Source: Ceratothoa steindachneri (Eukaryota > Arthropoda > Malacostraca > Isopoda > Cymothoidae). From it: a stretch of DNA of 64,000 nt. Both the position numbers and the translations under genes were made by a program. Positions 49,138 through 60,372 of this stretch are shown here, piece by piece. The notes under the pieces were generated by a model. It did no database searches. It was not told the DNA's origin and saw only the letters and a list, made by a program, of their open reading frames with translations. The number at the start of each line of letters is the position of its first letter. The first letter of the stretch is position 1. The stretch spans positions 200,916,736-200,980,735 of the forward strand of contig OZ018319.1 in assembly GCA_963969495.1 (NCBI GenBank). The letters are read 5' to 3'.

Positions 49138-50304
49138 GAAGAACTACAGAATCTAGGACCAGCAAAGACCCTAAGGTCCGCTCGAGGCTAGTCCGCTACA
49201 CTAAATCAAAAACTACGATACACCCTTATCTACGAGTGTATCTCTAACATGCTATTTTTTTTTTTTTATTTCTTAATACTATCTACTGTACACACTTATC
49301 TACATGTGTACATTATCGTGTAATTTTAACTAATCAAACTAGGGGTCGGGGGAGATAGAAAGTTTTTCTTCTCATCTTCCGCAGCCACTCGACTGCTAGT
49401 GGTGAAAAGCTAATTTAGGGATAGAGACTACTTATAGGATAGGCGGAAAAGAAATGGGACATCTAAGCTACACATGCAGAGAATCGCCCGCATCATTTTT
49501 AGTCATCATAATTTCATATCCTTAAACCTCCGCTCCAAACTCTCTCTCTGCAAGGACGTTTAAATTCACAGTGCTCAACTACGTTATATTTAAACTATTC
49601 AAATGCACGTCGAGACGATTTTTGAACATATTAACCGAAGTGCTATCTACTACGTGGGTGGGCAGCCGTTTCCAATTTTGAGTAACTTTAAATGTAAAAT
49701 AGTTTGGGGCTATACTAGTGTTAAAACGCTTGTTCACTAATTTTAACCCGTGCTGACGAGTATTTCCCCTATGATCCAGTTCGAACAGATTGCGAAAGTC
49801 AACGTTTGAGAAACCCTTTAGTATTTTAAATACTTCTATTAGCTGGCCACGTAATCTTCTGCGTTCTAGCGATGGCAAATCTAGAGCCCTGAGCCTTTCC
49901 TCGTATGATCTATTCCTCAGCTCTGGAATTAATTTCGTAGCCCTACGCTGCACTCTTTCTAATTGCGCGATATCTTTTATTAAATATGGAGCCCAAAATT
50001 GAACAGCGTATTCGAGAAGTGGCCGCACAAGGGATTTATATAAAGGTAAAATTACATCCTTAGATTTGAAGGTGAAATTACGCGCGATATAACCCAAAAC
50101 GCGATTTGCTTTTTTACACGCATCCGCGCATTGCTTCGAGAATTTAAAATCGTCTGAGACTAATACTCCCAAGTCTTTTTCTAATTTAACCGCGTCGAGG
50201 ACTTGGCCTTTCATGGTATATTCTACTCTTAAATTATGGCAACCCAAGTGCATTACCTTGCATTTGCTTAAATTAAATTCCATTTGCCACTTGTCCGCCC
50301 AATT
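49138..50304 (-). pseudogene. CR1-like LINE, 5'-truncated copy 1 with open RT C-terminus
   Basis: An open minus-strand frame runs from 50,304 to the stop at 49,579 (the first Met gives 234 codons): LANWADKWQMEFNLSKCKVM, then EKDLGVLVSDDFKFSKQ, RPLLEYAVQFWAPYL, RVQRRATKLIPELRNRSYEE, LPSLERRRLRGQLIEVFKIL, and NWKRLPTHVVDSTSVNMFKN. These are the thumb and C-terminal blocks of CR1/jockey-type RTs. No lesions occur in this stretch, so it is young. Its non-coding 3' part spans 49,138-49,578 with a T-run near 49,259 (+ strand) and ends in GAAGAA. The 5' end is cut at an (AAG)n tract, as expected from incomplete reverse transcription. Confidence 0.92.
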
Positions 50305-50330
50305 GGCAAGAAGAAGAAGAAGAAGAAGAA
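50305..50330. repeat. (AAG)n between the two LINE copies
   Basis: About eight AAG/GAA units. On the minus strand this is a (CTT)n tail at the 3' end of the second LINE copy. Confidence 0.95.
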
Positions 50331-51040
50331 CTACAGAACTACAGAATCTAGGACCAGCAAAGACCCTAAGGTCCGCTCGAGGCTAGTCCGCTACACTAAA
50401 TCAAAAACTACGATACACCCTTATCTACGAGTGTATCTCTAACATGCTATTTTTTTTTTTTTATTTCTTAATACTATCTACTGTACACACTTATCTACAT
50501 GTGTACATTATCGTGCAATCTTAACTAATCAAACTAGGGGTCGGGGGAGATAGAAAGTTTTTCTTCTCATCTTCCGCAGCCACTCGACTGCTAGTGGTGA
50601 AAAGCTAATTTAGGGATAGAGACTACTTATAGGATAGGCGGAAAAGAAATGGGACATCTAAGCTACACATGCAGAGAATCGCCCGCATCATTTTTAGTCA
50701 TCATAATTTCATATCCTTAAACCTCCGCTCCAAACTCTCTCTCTGCAAGGACGTTTAAATTCACAGTGCTCAACTACGTTATATTTAAACTATTCAAATG
50801 CACGTCGAGACGATTTTTGAACATATTAACCGAAGTGCTATCTACTACGTGGGTGGGCAGCCGATTCCAATTTTGAGTAACTTTAAATGTAAAATAATTT
50901 TGGGCTATACTAGTGTTAAAACGCTTGTTCACTAATTTTAACCCGTGCTGACGAGTATTTCCCCTATGATCCAGTTCGAACAGATTGCGAAAGTCAACGT
51001 TTGAGAAACCCTTTAGTATTTTAAATACTTCTATTAGCTG
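50331..51040 (-). pseudogene. CR1-like LINE, 5'-truncated copy 2
   Basis: Same sequence as 49,144-49,845 with an offset of exactly 1,195 and only a handful of differences (for example near 50,515, 50,864 and 50,897). The coding part is minus-strand 51,040-50,774, giving the last ~88 residues. The 5' cut falls at another (AAG)n. Confidence 0.92.
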
Positions 51041-51120
51041 AAGAAGAAGAAGAAGAAGAAGAAGAAGAAGAAGAAGAAGAAGAAGAAGAAGAAGAAGAAG
51101 GAGATGAATATGAAGATGGA
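51041..51120. repeat. (AAG)n microsatellite
   Basis: About 20 near-perfect GAA units, then GGAGATGAATATGAAGATGG-type imperfect purine repeats to about 51,135. Confidence 0.96.
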
Positions 51121-51289
51121 GATGAAGAAGAAAAGGGTGTTCAGGGTGTTAAAATAAAGAGTCTATAAAGGGGATTAAAAAAGGCGGTTAAGATTAGCAA
51201 ATAAGGCCGTAGGCCACACCCCCGCAGCGGTGCCTGTGTAACCAAGCTCTTCCTGTTAAGGAAGAGAACAGCGGCTTGTGTCCCTATTA

Positions 51290-52554
51290 TTTAGTTTCTG
51301 TATATTGATGATATCCTTTGCTTATGGCCCAATTCTGAAAACTTAAACCGCTTTTTGAACAAACAACTCGTTTCTAACTTCTAGTAAATTTACTCTTGAC
51401 CTAGAACAGAACGGAACATTTCTTTTCCTAGATTTATTAATACAGCACACGCCTCCTCGTCTCAAATTTTCTGTCTATCGTAAGCCGACTAATTCCTCCC
51501 ATATATTCACCTTTTCTCCTCTCATTATTATACTAAAGGCAAAGAGGTGTTTTTATCTCTAAGTTTATTTGTGCGCTTCGCGTAATCAGTCCTGAATTCG
51601 TTGACATCGAAATTTCTAAAATTTTTGACATAGGACACAATCATTGCTATCATCTCCATTTCCTTGAAATAAATGTTATGAGTTAGCTTAAAAGTCTCTT
51701 TACCGTTCGGCGCCTCACCATCCTTTTAATAATAATAATACTTTTGTACTTCCTTTTAATCTAACTGTTGCCGCTCTCCTTCATATCTTAAATTCGTTAG
51801 GCATTTCTATTGTGTTTAGCTATAAGAACACTATTTATAAACTTTTAGTGCAGAATGCTCCTTCAACCATTGGAAATGTATATTGCGTAAAATGTTTAGA
51901 TTTTTCTAAATATTATTTAGAGCAATAAGGTAAATGTCGGCCTAAACGTATGAATATCTCAACAAAATATAATGTCAGACGTGGATAAGAAAGCAGTTCA
52001 TTTTATATACATATGTTAACTTAACCAAAATATCGGGTGGAACTCAGCTAAAATCATTTGTTATGCTAAATATACTATTGCGCGTAATGTTATTGAATCC
52101 ACATTCATCAGTAAATTCTCTCATTTCAATTTAAGTCTTGGCTTATATAAATTTGATGTCTATTTTATAAAATGCATTCACACAACATTATCCAATCTTT
52201 TACCATAAGCATGTGCGTATGCATGTACATATCTATCGGTACGTTTATGTCTATTTCATTAGGTTTATACTTAACTGACTCTCCATTTTTACTCGTGACC
52301 TCCCATATTAATCTCCCTTTCTGATCTTATCTTCCTCTTTAATTGCTTTGGGGTTATTTTCAATTCTCTGGCAGCCCTTTAATATTTGAATCTACCTGGC
52401 ATTAATAATGTTATTTTGTATTTATCTCTCCTTTTTGGTCCCTTTTCGTTTCTCCTATTTTTTTCTATATGCCATTAATTCATTTGATCTTTTGGGGCAT
52501 TCTCTCTCCTCTTCCTCTTGCTTATATATTAATTTTCTGTTGTTTTCGTTATTC
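51290..52554 (+). pseudogene. Penelope-like element: RT motif C through GIY-YIG, broken
   Basis: YIDDILCLWPNSENL at 51,301-51,345 is RT motif C. Then come NGTF-like residues, FLDL-type remnants, FSVYRKPTNSS near 51,470, SYIHFFSSHYY, and RSAPHHPF near 51,705. ALLHILNSLGISIVFSYKNT (51,772-51,830) precedes IYKLLVQNAPST, YCVKCLDFSKYYLEQ (where a GIY-YIG 'YLGQTG' core is expected), and ISTKYNVRRG. The rest of the endonuclease trails in changing frames to SHNIIQSF near 52,195. Stops and frameshifts are numerous. Part of the same lineage as 43.7-48.8 kb and 58.4-59.3 kb, by shared blocks. The 3' non-coding part reaches the end motif at 52,555. Confidence 0.85.
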
Positions 52555-52622
52555 TTTGATAATGAACATGAAATAAAGTTCGAAACCACTTGGAATTTTC
52601 ATTTTATTTTTCTTGTGGGCTT
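52555..52622 (+). other. Penelope-like element end motif
   Basis: CTTTGATAATGAACATGAAA, then AAAGTTCGAAACCACTTGG, then TTCATTTTATTTTTCTTGTG, directly followed by ATATATATATATG at 52,629-52,643. GAACAT and AAGTTC can pair only partly in this copy. Confidence 0.8.
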
Positions 52623-52643
52623 TTTTGCATATATATATATATG

Positions 52644-52758
52644 GGTGAGAATGGATGGGGAGAAAGAAAAGTCCAGACACTACACAGAGCTCTTTATTAC
52701 GTCAATAAAGAGCTCTGTGTAGTGTCTGGACTTTTCTTTCTCCCCATCCATTCTCACC
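52644..52758. repeat. perfect palindrome, 55-bp arms, 5-bp loop
   Basis: Left arm 52,644-52,698 is the exact reverse complement of right arm 52,704-52,758; the loop is ACGTC. It contains AGAGCTCT sites and no TA repeats. It sits between the PLE end with its short (TA) and the long (TA)n at 52,780. Confidence 0.97.
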
Positions 52759-52778
52759 TATACGTCGAGTCTTTCATG

Positions 52779-52779
<1 letters not shown>

Positions 52780-52841
<62 letters not shown>
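52780..52841. repeat. (TA)n microsatellite
   Basis: A 62-bp TA run. Confidence 0.98.
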
Positions 52842-52844
<3 letters not shown>

Positions 52845-53970
52845 GAAAAATCTTATTTTAAGTGAAATCATCTTCATTGCAATTCATGGTTGTTTTTGCT
52901 TTGTTTATATTTTTGCAAAATAATTTTGTAACTTTTTCTTTCCTTTTGCTATTATTTTTTGCTTTGCTTTTCTTTGATCTTTTTACCTGCTCTTTTTTAT
53001 CTCTCTTCATAATCATTGGTCTTTTTTGTCTTAGACAATTATTTTTGTATGCATATACACGTCTCTTTTGTCATAGGGACCTCCTGATTAACGTGAATTC
53101 CGAACAACAGGTATCTACACTGAGACTCCATCAGGCGACTAACAACCTAATGTAGGCTAACTACACTCTAGCCAAATGGGGGAGGGCGACTCGACTAAAC
53201 TGTACCCCAGACTTAAAGTTAAAAACTCCTTTGATTTTGCGTTTCTTCTTTTGTGTTAGGTATTTATACACTAATTGCACTATAAATCTATGCCCACATT
53301 AAATATGAAATGATTGATAGGAAGAGAATCAACTACAATATTAACTTGGCCTCGTTTCTTGCAGACCTGCATACCACATACTTTGCAACAACTCATTGAT
53401 TGTAGAAAACACTTGTGGAATTGAGAAGAGGAATAAAAAGAACGTAAATGATTAATGTATAGAATATAAATTAAACAATGATTGATAAAATACATAATGC
53501 CTTAATTAGGTGGGTAATTTGTGAAATAACGACTGTAATGGAAAATTTCCCTGCAGACTTCTGAGATTTCTACTTGAGCAGATTTTTCAGTCATACTGAG
53601 ATTATTGAGACGATTTTTAAAGGAGTTTTGTAATTTTCCCCAAATACGAAATTCTAGAGAAAAAAGGCCGAAGCACCGATTAATTAATTAATTAATTAAT
53701 CTAATTTAAAGATAAATTCTTGTTTGAAGAGTTCTGTGTAATTCCGTGTGAAGCGCGAGCGGATGTCAAGACGAGAGGGATCATGCATTTGAGAGAAATG
53801 GATTAACTTTTCATCTAGTTTCTTTTCTCTCGGCTTTATTCGTTTTATTCATTTCATTAAAATCGATAACCAACAGGGGTTAACCCACCCCAGAGTTTTT
53901 GAAAAAAGGGGTAATTGAACTGGTTAAACTAGTGGAATTTAAACAACCACGTAGCCAAAAGAAAGAACTA
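52842..53970. other. no gene recognised
   Basis: T-rich + strand to about 53,080, then AT-rich sequence. A short ATTA/TTAA repeat lies near 53,682-53,700. No coding or RNA signature. Confidence 0.45.
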
Positions 53971-53975
53971 CTTGG

Positions 53976-54007
53976 TGCGCATGCGTCGGGTCTTTTCTTT
54001 ATATAAA
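53976..54007 (+). promoter_or_regulatory. promoter-like pair: NRF1-like site and TATA box
   Basis: TGCGCATGCG (53,976-53,985) is the palindromic core of NRF1-type sites. TTTATATAAA (53,998-54,007) is a strong TATA match. The first ATG of the next open frame is about 97 bp downstream of the TATA. Sequence-only evidence. Confidence 0.4.
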
Positions 54008-54103
54008 CGAACCGAATATGCGAGTACCATTTAAGGGGAGCTCTCTTCCAGAGGGTCTAGATAAAGCGACGTTTTTTCACATTTATTTCATATTTGACAA
54101 AAC

Positions 54104-54460
54104 ATGGAGTCATTAATCATGGGAATTGCAAATACAAGGAATAAGGGTGGACCTTTCATTGGTGAGAGGATGATCAAAGATGGTCGCGAGCTACGGAAAT
54201 TAAGTCAGGTTGAAAGGTTGAGAAGATTGTCGCAAACCCAGATATATAAACTATTGCGAAGAATAAGACGAAAGAGAAGGGCCAAAATAATAATAATAAG
54301 AAACCATCGAGGGAATTACAGATCGACGAATCACGAAGAAACGAAAAGGCAAATGGTGGTATCGAGTGACTTACAGAGCGCCCGTCGTCAGATAGAGCAG
54401 CGGGCAACGCCGAGAAGCGAAATGGTACAGTCAATTGAATCTTGGAAATCTCACCCTTAA
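54104..54460 (+). CDS. small basic hypothetical protein, 118 residues
   Basis: An ATG-to-stop frame starting MESLIMGIANTRNKGGPFIG. The protein is very basic, with an Arg/Lys cluster (LLRRIRRKRRAK, residues ~51-62) that could bind nucleic acid or act as a nuclear signal. There is no signal peptide or membrane segment, and I recognise no family. Its support is the promoter-like pair upstream and an amino-acid mix that is not low complexity. Against it, there is no downstream polyadenylation signal in the first 100 bp and the length is near what chance allows. It may be spurious. Confidence 0.25.
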   Translation: MESLIMGIANTRNKGGPFIGERMIKDGRELRKLSQVERLRRLSQTQIYKLLRRIRRKRRAKIIIIRNHRGNYRSTNHEETKRQMVVSSDLQSARRQIEQRATPRSEMVQSIESWKSHP

Positions 54461-54689
54461 TCCTAGACATGTAAACGCGGTGTCCCCTAGACCCCTAATT
54501 TTCAGTAACTTATCAAGGCCACATATCTTCGAAACTTTGGATTATGACATCATTGTGTGAGAGAGGTATAGAGAGATGGAGGGATGACCCACCTTCAAGT
54601 GCCTGTAGAACCCAGGCACACCAAAGCTTGCATCCCTGGACAGCGGACACCGCTTTTTTTGGGATTATAAGACCCAAGACTCAAGATAT

Positions 54690-54995
54690 CTATAGCTGCA
54701 TGATTTAGTTCTTGACAAGCCTTGATTGGTGATACCCTTGTTTCTGGGCACAATCCTCTGGATGTAGTTTTCTTGAGAGTTTAGGTGCCTTAAAAAAGAG
54801 GCTGTTTGACTCGGATGACCTATGATGGGCCCTTGTGGTTTTTGTCATCCGTTATATTATATTGTGGGGGACTTTGATTTTGTCTTCCCTTAGCGATATT
54901 GATATAGTCCTATGTGGGTGGGTTTTGACGGATGCGGATGACCTTTGATAGGCCCTTGTGGCTTTTGTCATCCGTGAAATTGTGTTATGTTATGT
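54690..54995 (+). mobile_element. LINE 3' end with (TTATG)n tail
   Basis: Two related segments, GGATGACCTATGATGGGCCC (from 54,814) and GGATGACCTTTGATAGGCCC (from 54,941), each continue TTGTGG.TTTTTGTCATCCG. The second ends in four TTATG units (about 54,975-54,998). Upstream, SLGALKKRLFDSDDL near 54,775-54,820 looks like an RT C-terminal end. This fits two overlapping or tandem LINE/SINE 3' ends. Confidence 0.55.
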
Positions 54996-54999
54996 TATG

Positions 55000-57183
55000 T
55001 TATGACCTTCAACTCCTGCCCTGTTATTAGTGGCCGACAATACTTGGTCTGACGGACCCGCCTCTATCTTTAAACGGTGCTCCGCCGGGCTCAATAGATC
55101 CACGACTATTTTTTAAATGTTGTTCTCCTGGTTGTTTGAGGCCTACGTCTACTTTGCTTTCAAAATTATATGAAAGTGTGCTTAATTTGTACCTCCAATG
55201 ACTTACGTTTCAATTTATCGGGTTGGAATTTACATTATTTTTGTCGGGGTGGGTCAGTGAGACCCACGTCTACATTTCTAGAGTGAAGCAAATAAATCTT
55301 GCATGTAGAATAAATGGCCCGATGCATGATAGAGATGGAAGAATATGGCATCGATGATTACCATGAAATATTGCCACTAATCATCTGTAGCAACCTGCCT
55401 ACAAGAAAGGAGGTGCTGATGACGATGGTATAGTTCTGTCTCCTTTTTCCCCTTCCCACCAGAGTGACGGTCACCCTTGAGTAATGGAAGAAAAGCTCCC
55501 TCAAAAGACCGTGAGAGTGGCACGAGGCAGCTCGAGTGGAGGAATGCGGGGAGGGGGGAGGGCATGAGTGTGAAGAGACTTATGCTATTGCTAGACTACA
55601 GGTTTGACGCTGTGTGATAAGACTTCGTCCTCGGGCAAGAAACAGTACCCAAGTGAGGGGGAAGGTAGGGAACGCCCAAGGGAGTCGCGTGGATATGTGT
55701 CAGTGAAGATGAACATGAGTGGGCAAGACGAGTGATCTTGGTCGGAGACAGAGAGACAAATCTTCGTCCTCATAGTAAGACAAACCCCTAGGTGGGAGGG
55801 GGGTAGATGCACGTCTACGCCAATAATAGTACTCTCTGCGGAGTCCTTTTGCCAATCCAATCATATATGCAGCAGATCTTAGAGGGTATCTCCATCTACA
55901 AGAACGATTGGAAGCTGCAACGAAAAGTTCTGGGTGGGGTGTAAGATGACGCATGAAAGTTGTACCTCCCCTGCTTGAGAAGTCTTGGCTGACAATGTGA
56001 GAATGATGAGAATTCCCTGGTCTGTATGTGCAAATCTCGGTTTACTTTGATATGAATGGAGACAAGCGCTTATGGCTCTCATTGTCGAGGGAAACACCCT
56101 TCAGTGGGGAACCAACAGCGGTCCCCTGGAGAAGAATGTGCAGAAAACGCATCTCGATCGACGAGTTTCCACGTCTATACCAAGTGTTGGAAGATAAAGA
56201 AATGAAAGAGAACCACTAAAAAGTAAAGACTAGAACGATAGGAATATTATTAAAAAATGTGAATGAATCATTTATATTCCTATCAATTGTATAGGAAGCA
56301 TAGGATCTCGGATCACAAACCCGTCTCCCTTCTTTAATTAGCCTCTCCCATTGGAGTGACATCATCAAAGCATTTGAGAGCTAGGTCAGAGAGCCCCTTT
56401 GACCATGAAATTATTGAGCAGAGGAACAAACTTCTAACCCATCATCTTCGCCCATCTCAGGTATAGGAGCATTCACATACAATCACTTACATACGTTCCC
56501 ACAATTACACCATGGTGGTCTTATTCTTCATCCCCTCATAAAATATCAGAACATTAAAAGTCTTCTAATAAAATCCCTAAAATATCATTTACTGATGTGT
56601 TTTTACCTATCTGGCAATTTATTCTTCAATTCCTCTTGTTAGTTTGCATCTCTTTACTCCATGCTATCAGCTACAAAATCCCAACCCATATCTCTCTCAC
56701 ACAGAATCCCCAGGTGGGTATCGATCCAGAGGAGGCCAAATTAGGGAAATGATGAGCGAAACCTGTTAGGATCGTTGCCAGACACCGCCAATTCGGGAGT
56801 TTTCCCAAATTCGGGGAATACCAACAGGAGATCCAAAATCTGCGATTACCACGTGTTATTCCAAATTGGGAATACTGCATCAGCGGACTTTAAGAGACAC
56901 TACACCTACAGTAATAGCGTTTGTCTAGAATGGCCCTCTGGCCTCTTAAAAGGACCCTGACTCAACGTGGCCCCACTCTATCACGCTAGGTCATTTCAAT
57001 ACTCCTAAATACAAGTTAACTTCTATTCGTATGCTCTTTCATTTCCACCGAGGTATTGGGGAGAAATACTTGTTATTAAGGCGATATACCCCAAAGGGCC
57101 AACGGAAGATTTGGGTTAGCAAAATTAACATTTTAATTTCCTTTGCCATATTATTTTTTTATTTTTTATTATTATATTGTTAT

Positions 57184-57186
<3 letters not shown>
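55000..57186. other. about 2.2 kb with no recognised gene
   Basis: Open frames on both strands near 55,380-56,220 (60-90 codons) overlap one another and match no family. They look like chance frames in a GC-richer stretch. No repeats stand out. Confidence 0.4.

Positions 57187-57243
<57 letters not shown>
57187..57243. repeat. (CT)n microsatellite
   Basis: 57 bp of perfect CT dinucleotides. Confidence 0.98.
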
Positions 57244-57246
<3 letters not shown>

Positions 57247-58138
57247 TTTTCCTCCGTTCATTCTTTTTTTTGTGTTCATTTTAAGCAAAGTCTTGTTACC
57301 TGTTCGTAGTCTTATTTTATAAGACCCCCTCCCCCCCCCCACACACTCAAAACATTGGCAATGAAATGGAAAAGGTTGCAATGGAAATCGCAACACCACC
57401 GGTTGGTGTCACCCCCCCCCTACCCTCACCTCCACCCATCTTACCCACATTCCTCATCCGCACCCCTTAGATTCATGCATTCCCGTTCCCTGTCCACATT
57501 CCAGTCCAGATTCCAAGACGAAGAATGACGTCATTCCATTGTAAAAGTTAGGTGAAACTGTCAAAATTATTTTTTTCTTCTATTTCTTCCAAACATCTTT
57601 TTACATCCACTCTTCTTCCCTACTTTTCTAAAAAAATATATAGCAGTTTCACTTGATAGATGAGCAGGAAATCCTTAAAAATGTTCTCGTAAAACTTGTT
57701 TTTTGTTAATTCTGAAAATTTATAGAAACATTCAGAACATCTCGTAGATCCTCCCCTCTTCCCCTCCGCTCTTGTCGTCTATTGAGTTGCCTTTCCTTCC
57801 AGAACGACGTTTCTTATTATTTAGCTTAAGTTAGGTTAGATAGTACTGCACTTTGACCATTTTAATCAACCAAACTCACCCGAATTAAAGAAAAGACAAA
57901 TCGTCAAACCCTAGGGGGGGGGGGGTATGAGACCCTACAAAAATTCATTCCACTTATTTCCTTTCAATTTTGCTTCATATTTGCCTCGGAAGATTGAAAG
58001 GAAACGTTCTATTGCGGGCGTGCGAACTAGCAAAAGACAGTCAATCAGCGAGCAAATGTCAGCCATTGAATAATCCATTATTTACTTAAATGGTCATCAT
58101 TTAATTCGGTCATTTGTTATATCATTTAGGTGACGCGA
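57244..58138. other. no gene recognised; poly-C/poly-G runs
   Basis: C-runs near 57,325-57,340 and 57,412-57,420, and a G-run near 57,914. No coding signature. Confidence 0.45.
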
Positions 58139-58330
58139 TCTTCTTTTTTTGTTTTCTTCTTCTGTATTTTTTATTCTTGTTTTTATTTCCTTCTTCTTCT
58201 TCATCTTATTCTTCCTTCTTCTGCTTCTTTTTTCTTCTTCTTCATCTTATTCTTACTTCTTCTGCTTCTTTTTTCTTCTTCCTTATCTTATTCTTCCTTC
58301 TTCTGCTTCTTTTTCTTCTTCGTCTATTTC
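58139..58330 (+). repeat. TTCTTC-rich tract with ~60-bp higher periodicity
   Basis: Mostly TTC triplets. The segment CTTCTTCATCTTATTCTTCC to TTCTGCTTCTTTT recurs about three times at ~60-bp spacing (near 58,190, 58,235 and 58,275). All three reading frames are open for 78-83 codons because the tract lacks stops, not because it is coding. Confidence 0.9.
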
Positions 58331-58384
58331 CCAAGGTATTCATTCAATAAATCAGCGGTTGCAGTGTCCTCCCGTTCTTAGATC

Positions 58385-59220
58385 TACTTATTCATAGGAC
58401 TCCATCTGGATCTAAAATTTCGGTCTATCGTAAGCCTACTAACGCCTGTACTTATATTCATTTTTACTCAGGTCAAAATGATAAAGTCAAACGGTCTGTA
58501 TTTATGTCAATGTTTCTCCGGGGGTTGCGGGTCACTAGCCCGGAATTCTTAAAATCGTGAGATTTCTAAGATCTTTGAAATTGGACCCATTCTTTGCTAC
58601 CCTCATAAATTTCTTGCAGGATGCCTAAATTTGGCAAAAAGAATTCCTTTTATAGAACGGAAATCCCTCCCGCATACAATTTTAAGAACTCCCTTGTTTA
58701 ACCGTTTTCTGAGTCCTTTTCTTCGCTTCTCCGCCTTTTGAATAAGTTAAATATTTCTGTTATATTCAAATATCAGTCTACCATGTATAAAATGTTGATT
58801 CACAAAAATTTTAATAGTATAGGGGTGGGAGTTATTCTGTTGATTATTCAGTTTGGCCTAAGCAATACTTTGAGCAAACCGGTAAATTATTAAGTGTACG
58901 CTTGACGCAACATAAATACAATATTAGGAGGAGGGAATGCAGCAGCGCCTTCTTTGTCCATTTATCGGAAAACAGTCACCCTGTCTATTTTTATGTATTC
59001 ACAATCGGGTATGTATGTACGAGGTATAATCACATAAATGTCTACATTATTTGCGCACAGGTTGGAATTTTCCGGAAGGAGACCATATCTATTTGGTTTT
59101 ATACTTCACATCCGTCTTTGATATTATTTCTCTATTTTGGGTCCTTTCGTGGTACATGGGCAGGGCACTGCCCTTCTGTTTCACATATATTTACCACCTT
59201 TGTTAAAATTTTTCGTTATT
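58385..59220 (+). pseudogene. Penelope-like element: end of RT, linker and GIY-YIG, broken
   Basis: LIHRTPSGSKISVYRKPTNA (58,391-58,450) is followed by YIHFYSGQ, RVTSPEFLK, ISKIFEIGPILCYPHKFL and AKKNSFYR, then LLRLLNKLNISVIFKYQST and MYKMLIHKN. These blocks align with 51,450-51,870. The endonuclease remains as FGLSNTL (expected YFGQTG) and, in the frame 58,902-59,237, TQHKYNIRRRECSSAFFVHL, the 'QHKYNVR..N.SSALFIH' block. Several lesions occur. The 3' part leads to the end motif at 59,221. Confidence 0.87.
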
Positions 59221-59300
59221 CCTTGATAATGAACTAAACAAGTTCGAAAGTACTTGGAATCCGCCTTTCATTTTCCTGTGGGATCTTTTGCATATATATA
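59221..59300 (+). other. Penelope-like element end motif
   Basis: CCTTGATAATGAACTAAACA, then AGTTCGAAAGTACTTGGAAT, then TTTCATTTTCCTGTGGG, followed by GCATATATATATTG. GAACT pairs with AGTTC around a five-base loop and is followed by GAAA. It is the best-conserved of the five copies. Confidence 0.85.
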
Positions 59301-60372
59301 TTGTAAAAGTTTAAGTTTAAATCAGTGCCCTTCACAATCTAAGCCTCTTTTGTGGCGCAGGATCCTTACATAGTTTAGGATAGAGAAAGACCAAGTGGAA
59401 ATAACGAAGGAAGAATAACAAGCAAAGAAGAAGGGGGGAAAGATTTATAATCTCATCATCCTTCCCCTTTATCATTTTTCATCATTCCGTTAATCTATCC
59501 CCCTTCCCCCTCCCTTCTCTTTCTTTGCTTTCATTTTTCTCCATCAGAAAACGACAGAATTTCTCCCGAATTTCCGCATTAGATTCTGACAAGACTTGAC
59601 ACATAGAATTCTCGTGGGTTTTACCCTTCATTTCGTTGTCTCTTTTTCTCTCCTCTTTCTTTCCCATGCCTGGATAGACCCAACTTTGTGTGAAATATGG
59701 CGTTAAGCCGCTTCCCTTATAAACTTCATTTTTGTTCTACCTGTGACTCGTCTTCCATCTTGGCTGATTGGGAACTTTGCTTTGACATTCCTCAGTTGAC
59801 CCGTCTTTGGGGTCTTAATTAATGGTAATCAATTTTAATCGATTGATTTTAAAATTTCTAAATTGACTTCAACCTAAAGAATAATGCTGCGATTCCATTC
59901 CATTAATTGACCCCCCCCCCTCCGCGGCACCGAAACGGGTGTACCTGAAACTTGAATGAGCAGCATGACCTACGCGCCCTAGTGCCTTTGTCGACTTTCC
60001 GTCTTGACCAGCGACTAATTTTTCAGGCTAGTCGTCAACCACTTTTCGTCCATTGATTCAGTGTTGGGCTTAAGAAGAGGGGGGGTCATTTCTCCTATTT
60101 GGTTCCGTTTGGAAGCCGGGGAGTTTGACATATTTAATTCTCTTCCCCTTTTTCCCCCTTCTACTGCACCTCAAAGGGATGTCACGTGTAGCGCAGTCGA
60201 CCTTGTTGCAGCTGACATCTGGAATAATCTGTATCCTCTCGGCCGTGACCCTCGCAATTTGCCCTCTTGTCCTCAATGCCTGCTGGGTGATCTCCTTCGC
60301 CGCTTTCTCTACCGATCCTCACATTCTGCCTGAGGCGCCCGCGTCACTATTTCCCTTGATGAATTTTCCCTC
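59301..60372. other. no gene recognised
   Basis: A GC-richer segment at about 59,920-60,340 carries overlapping open frames on both strands (up to 90 codons) with no family match. A C-run lies near 59,912. Confidence 0.4.

Noticed and set aside
58114..58397. Three overlapping 78-83-codon frames that look like hydrophobic membrane peptides
   Set aside because: All arise from a TTC-rich tract read in three frames; composition explains them.
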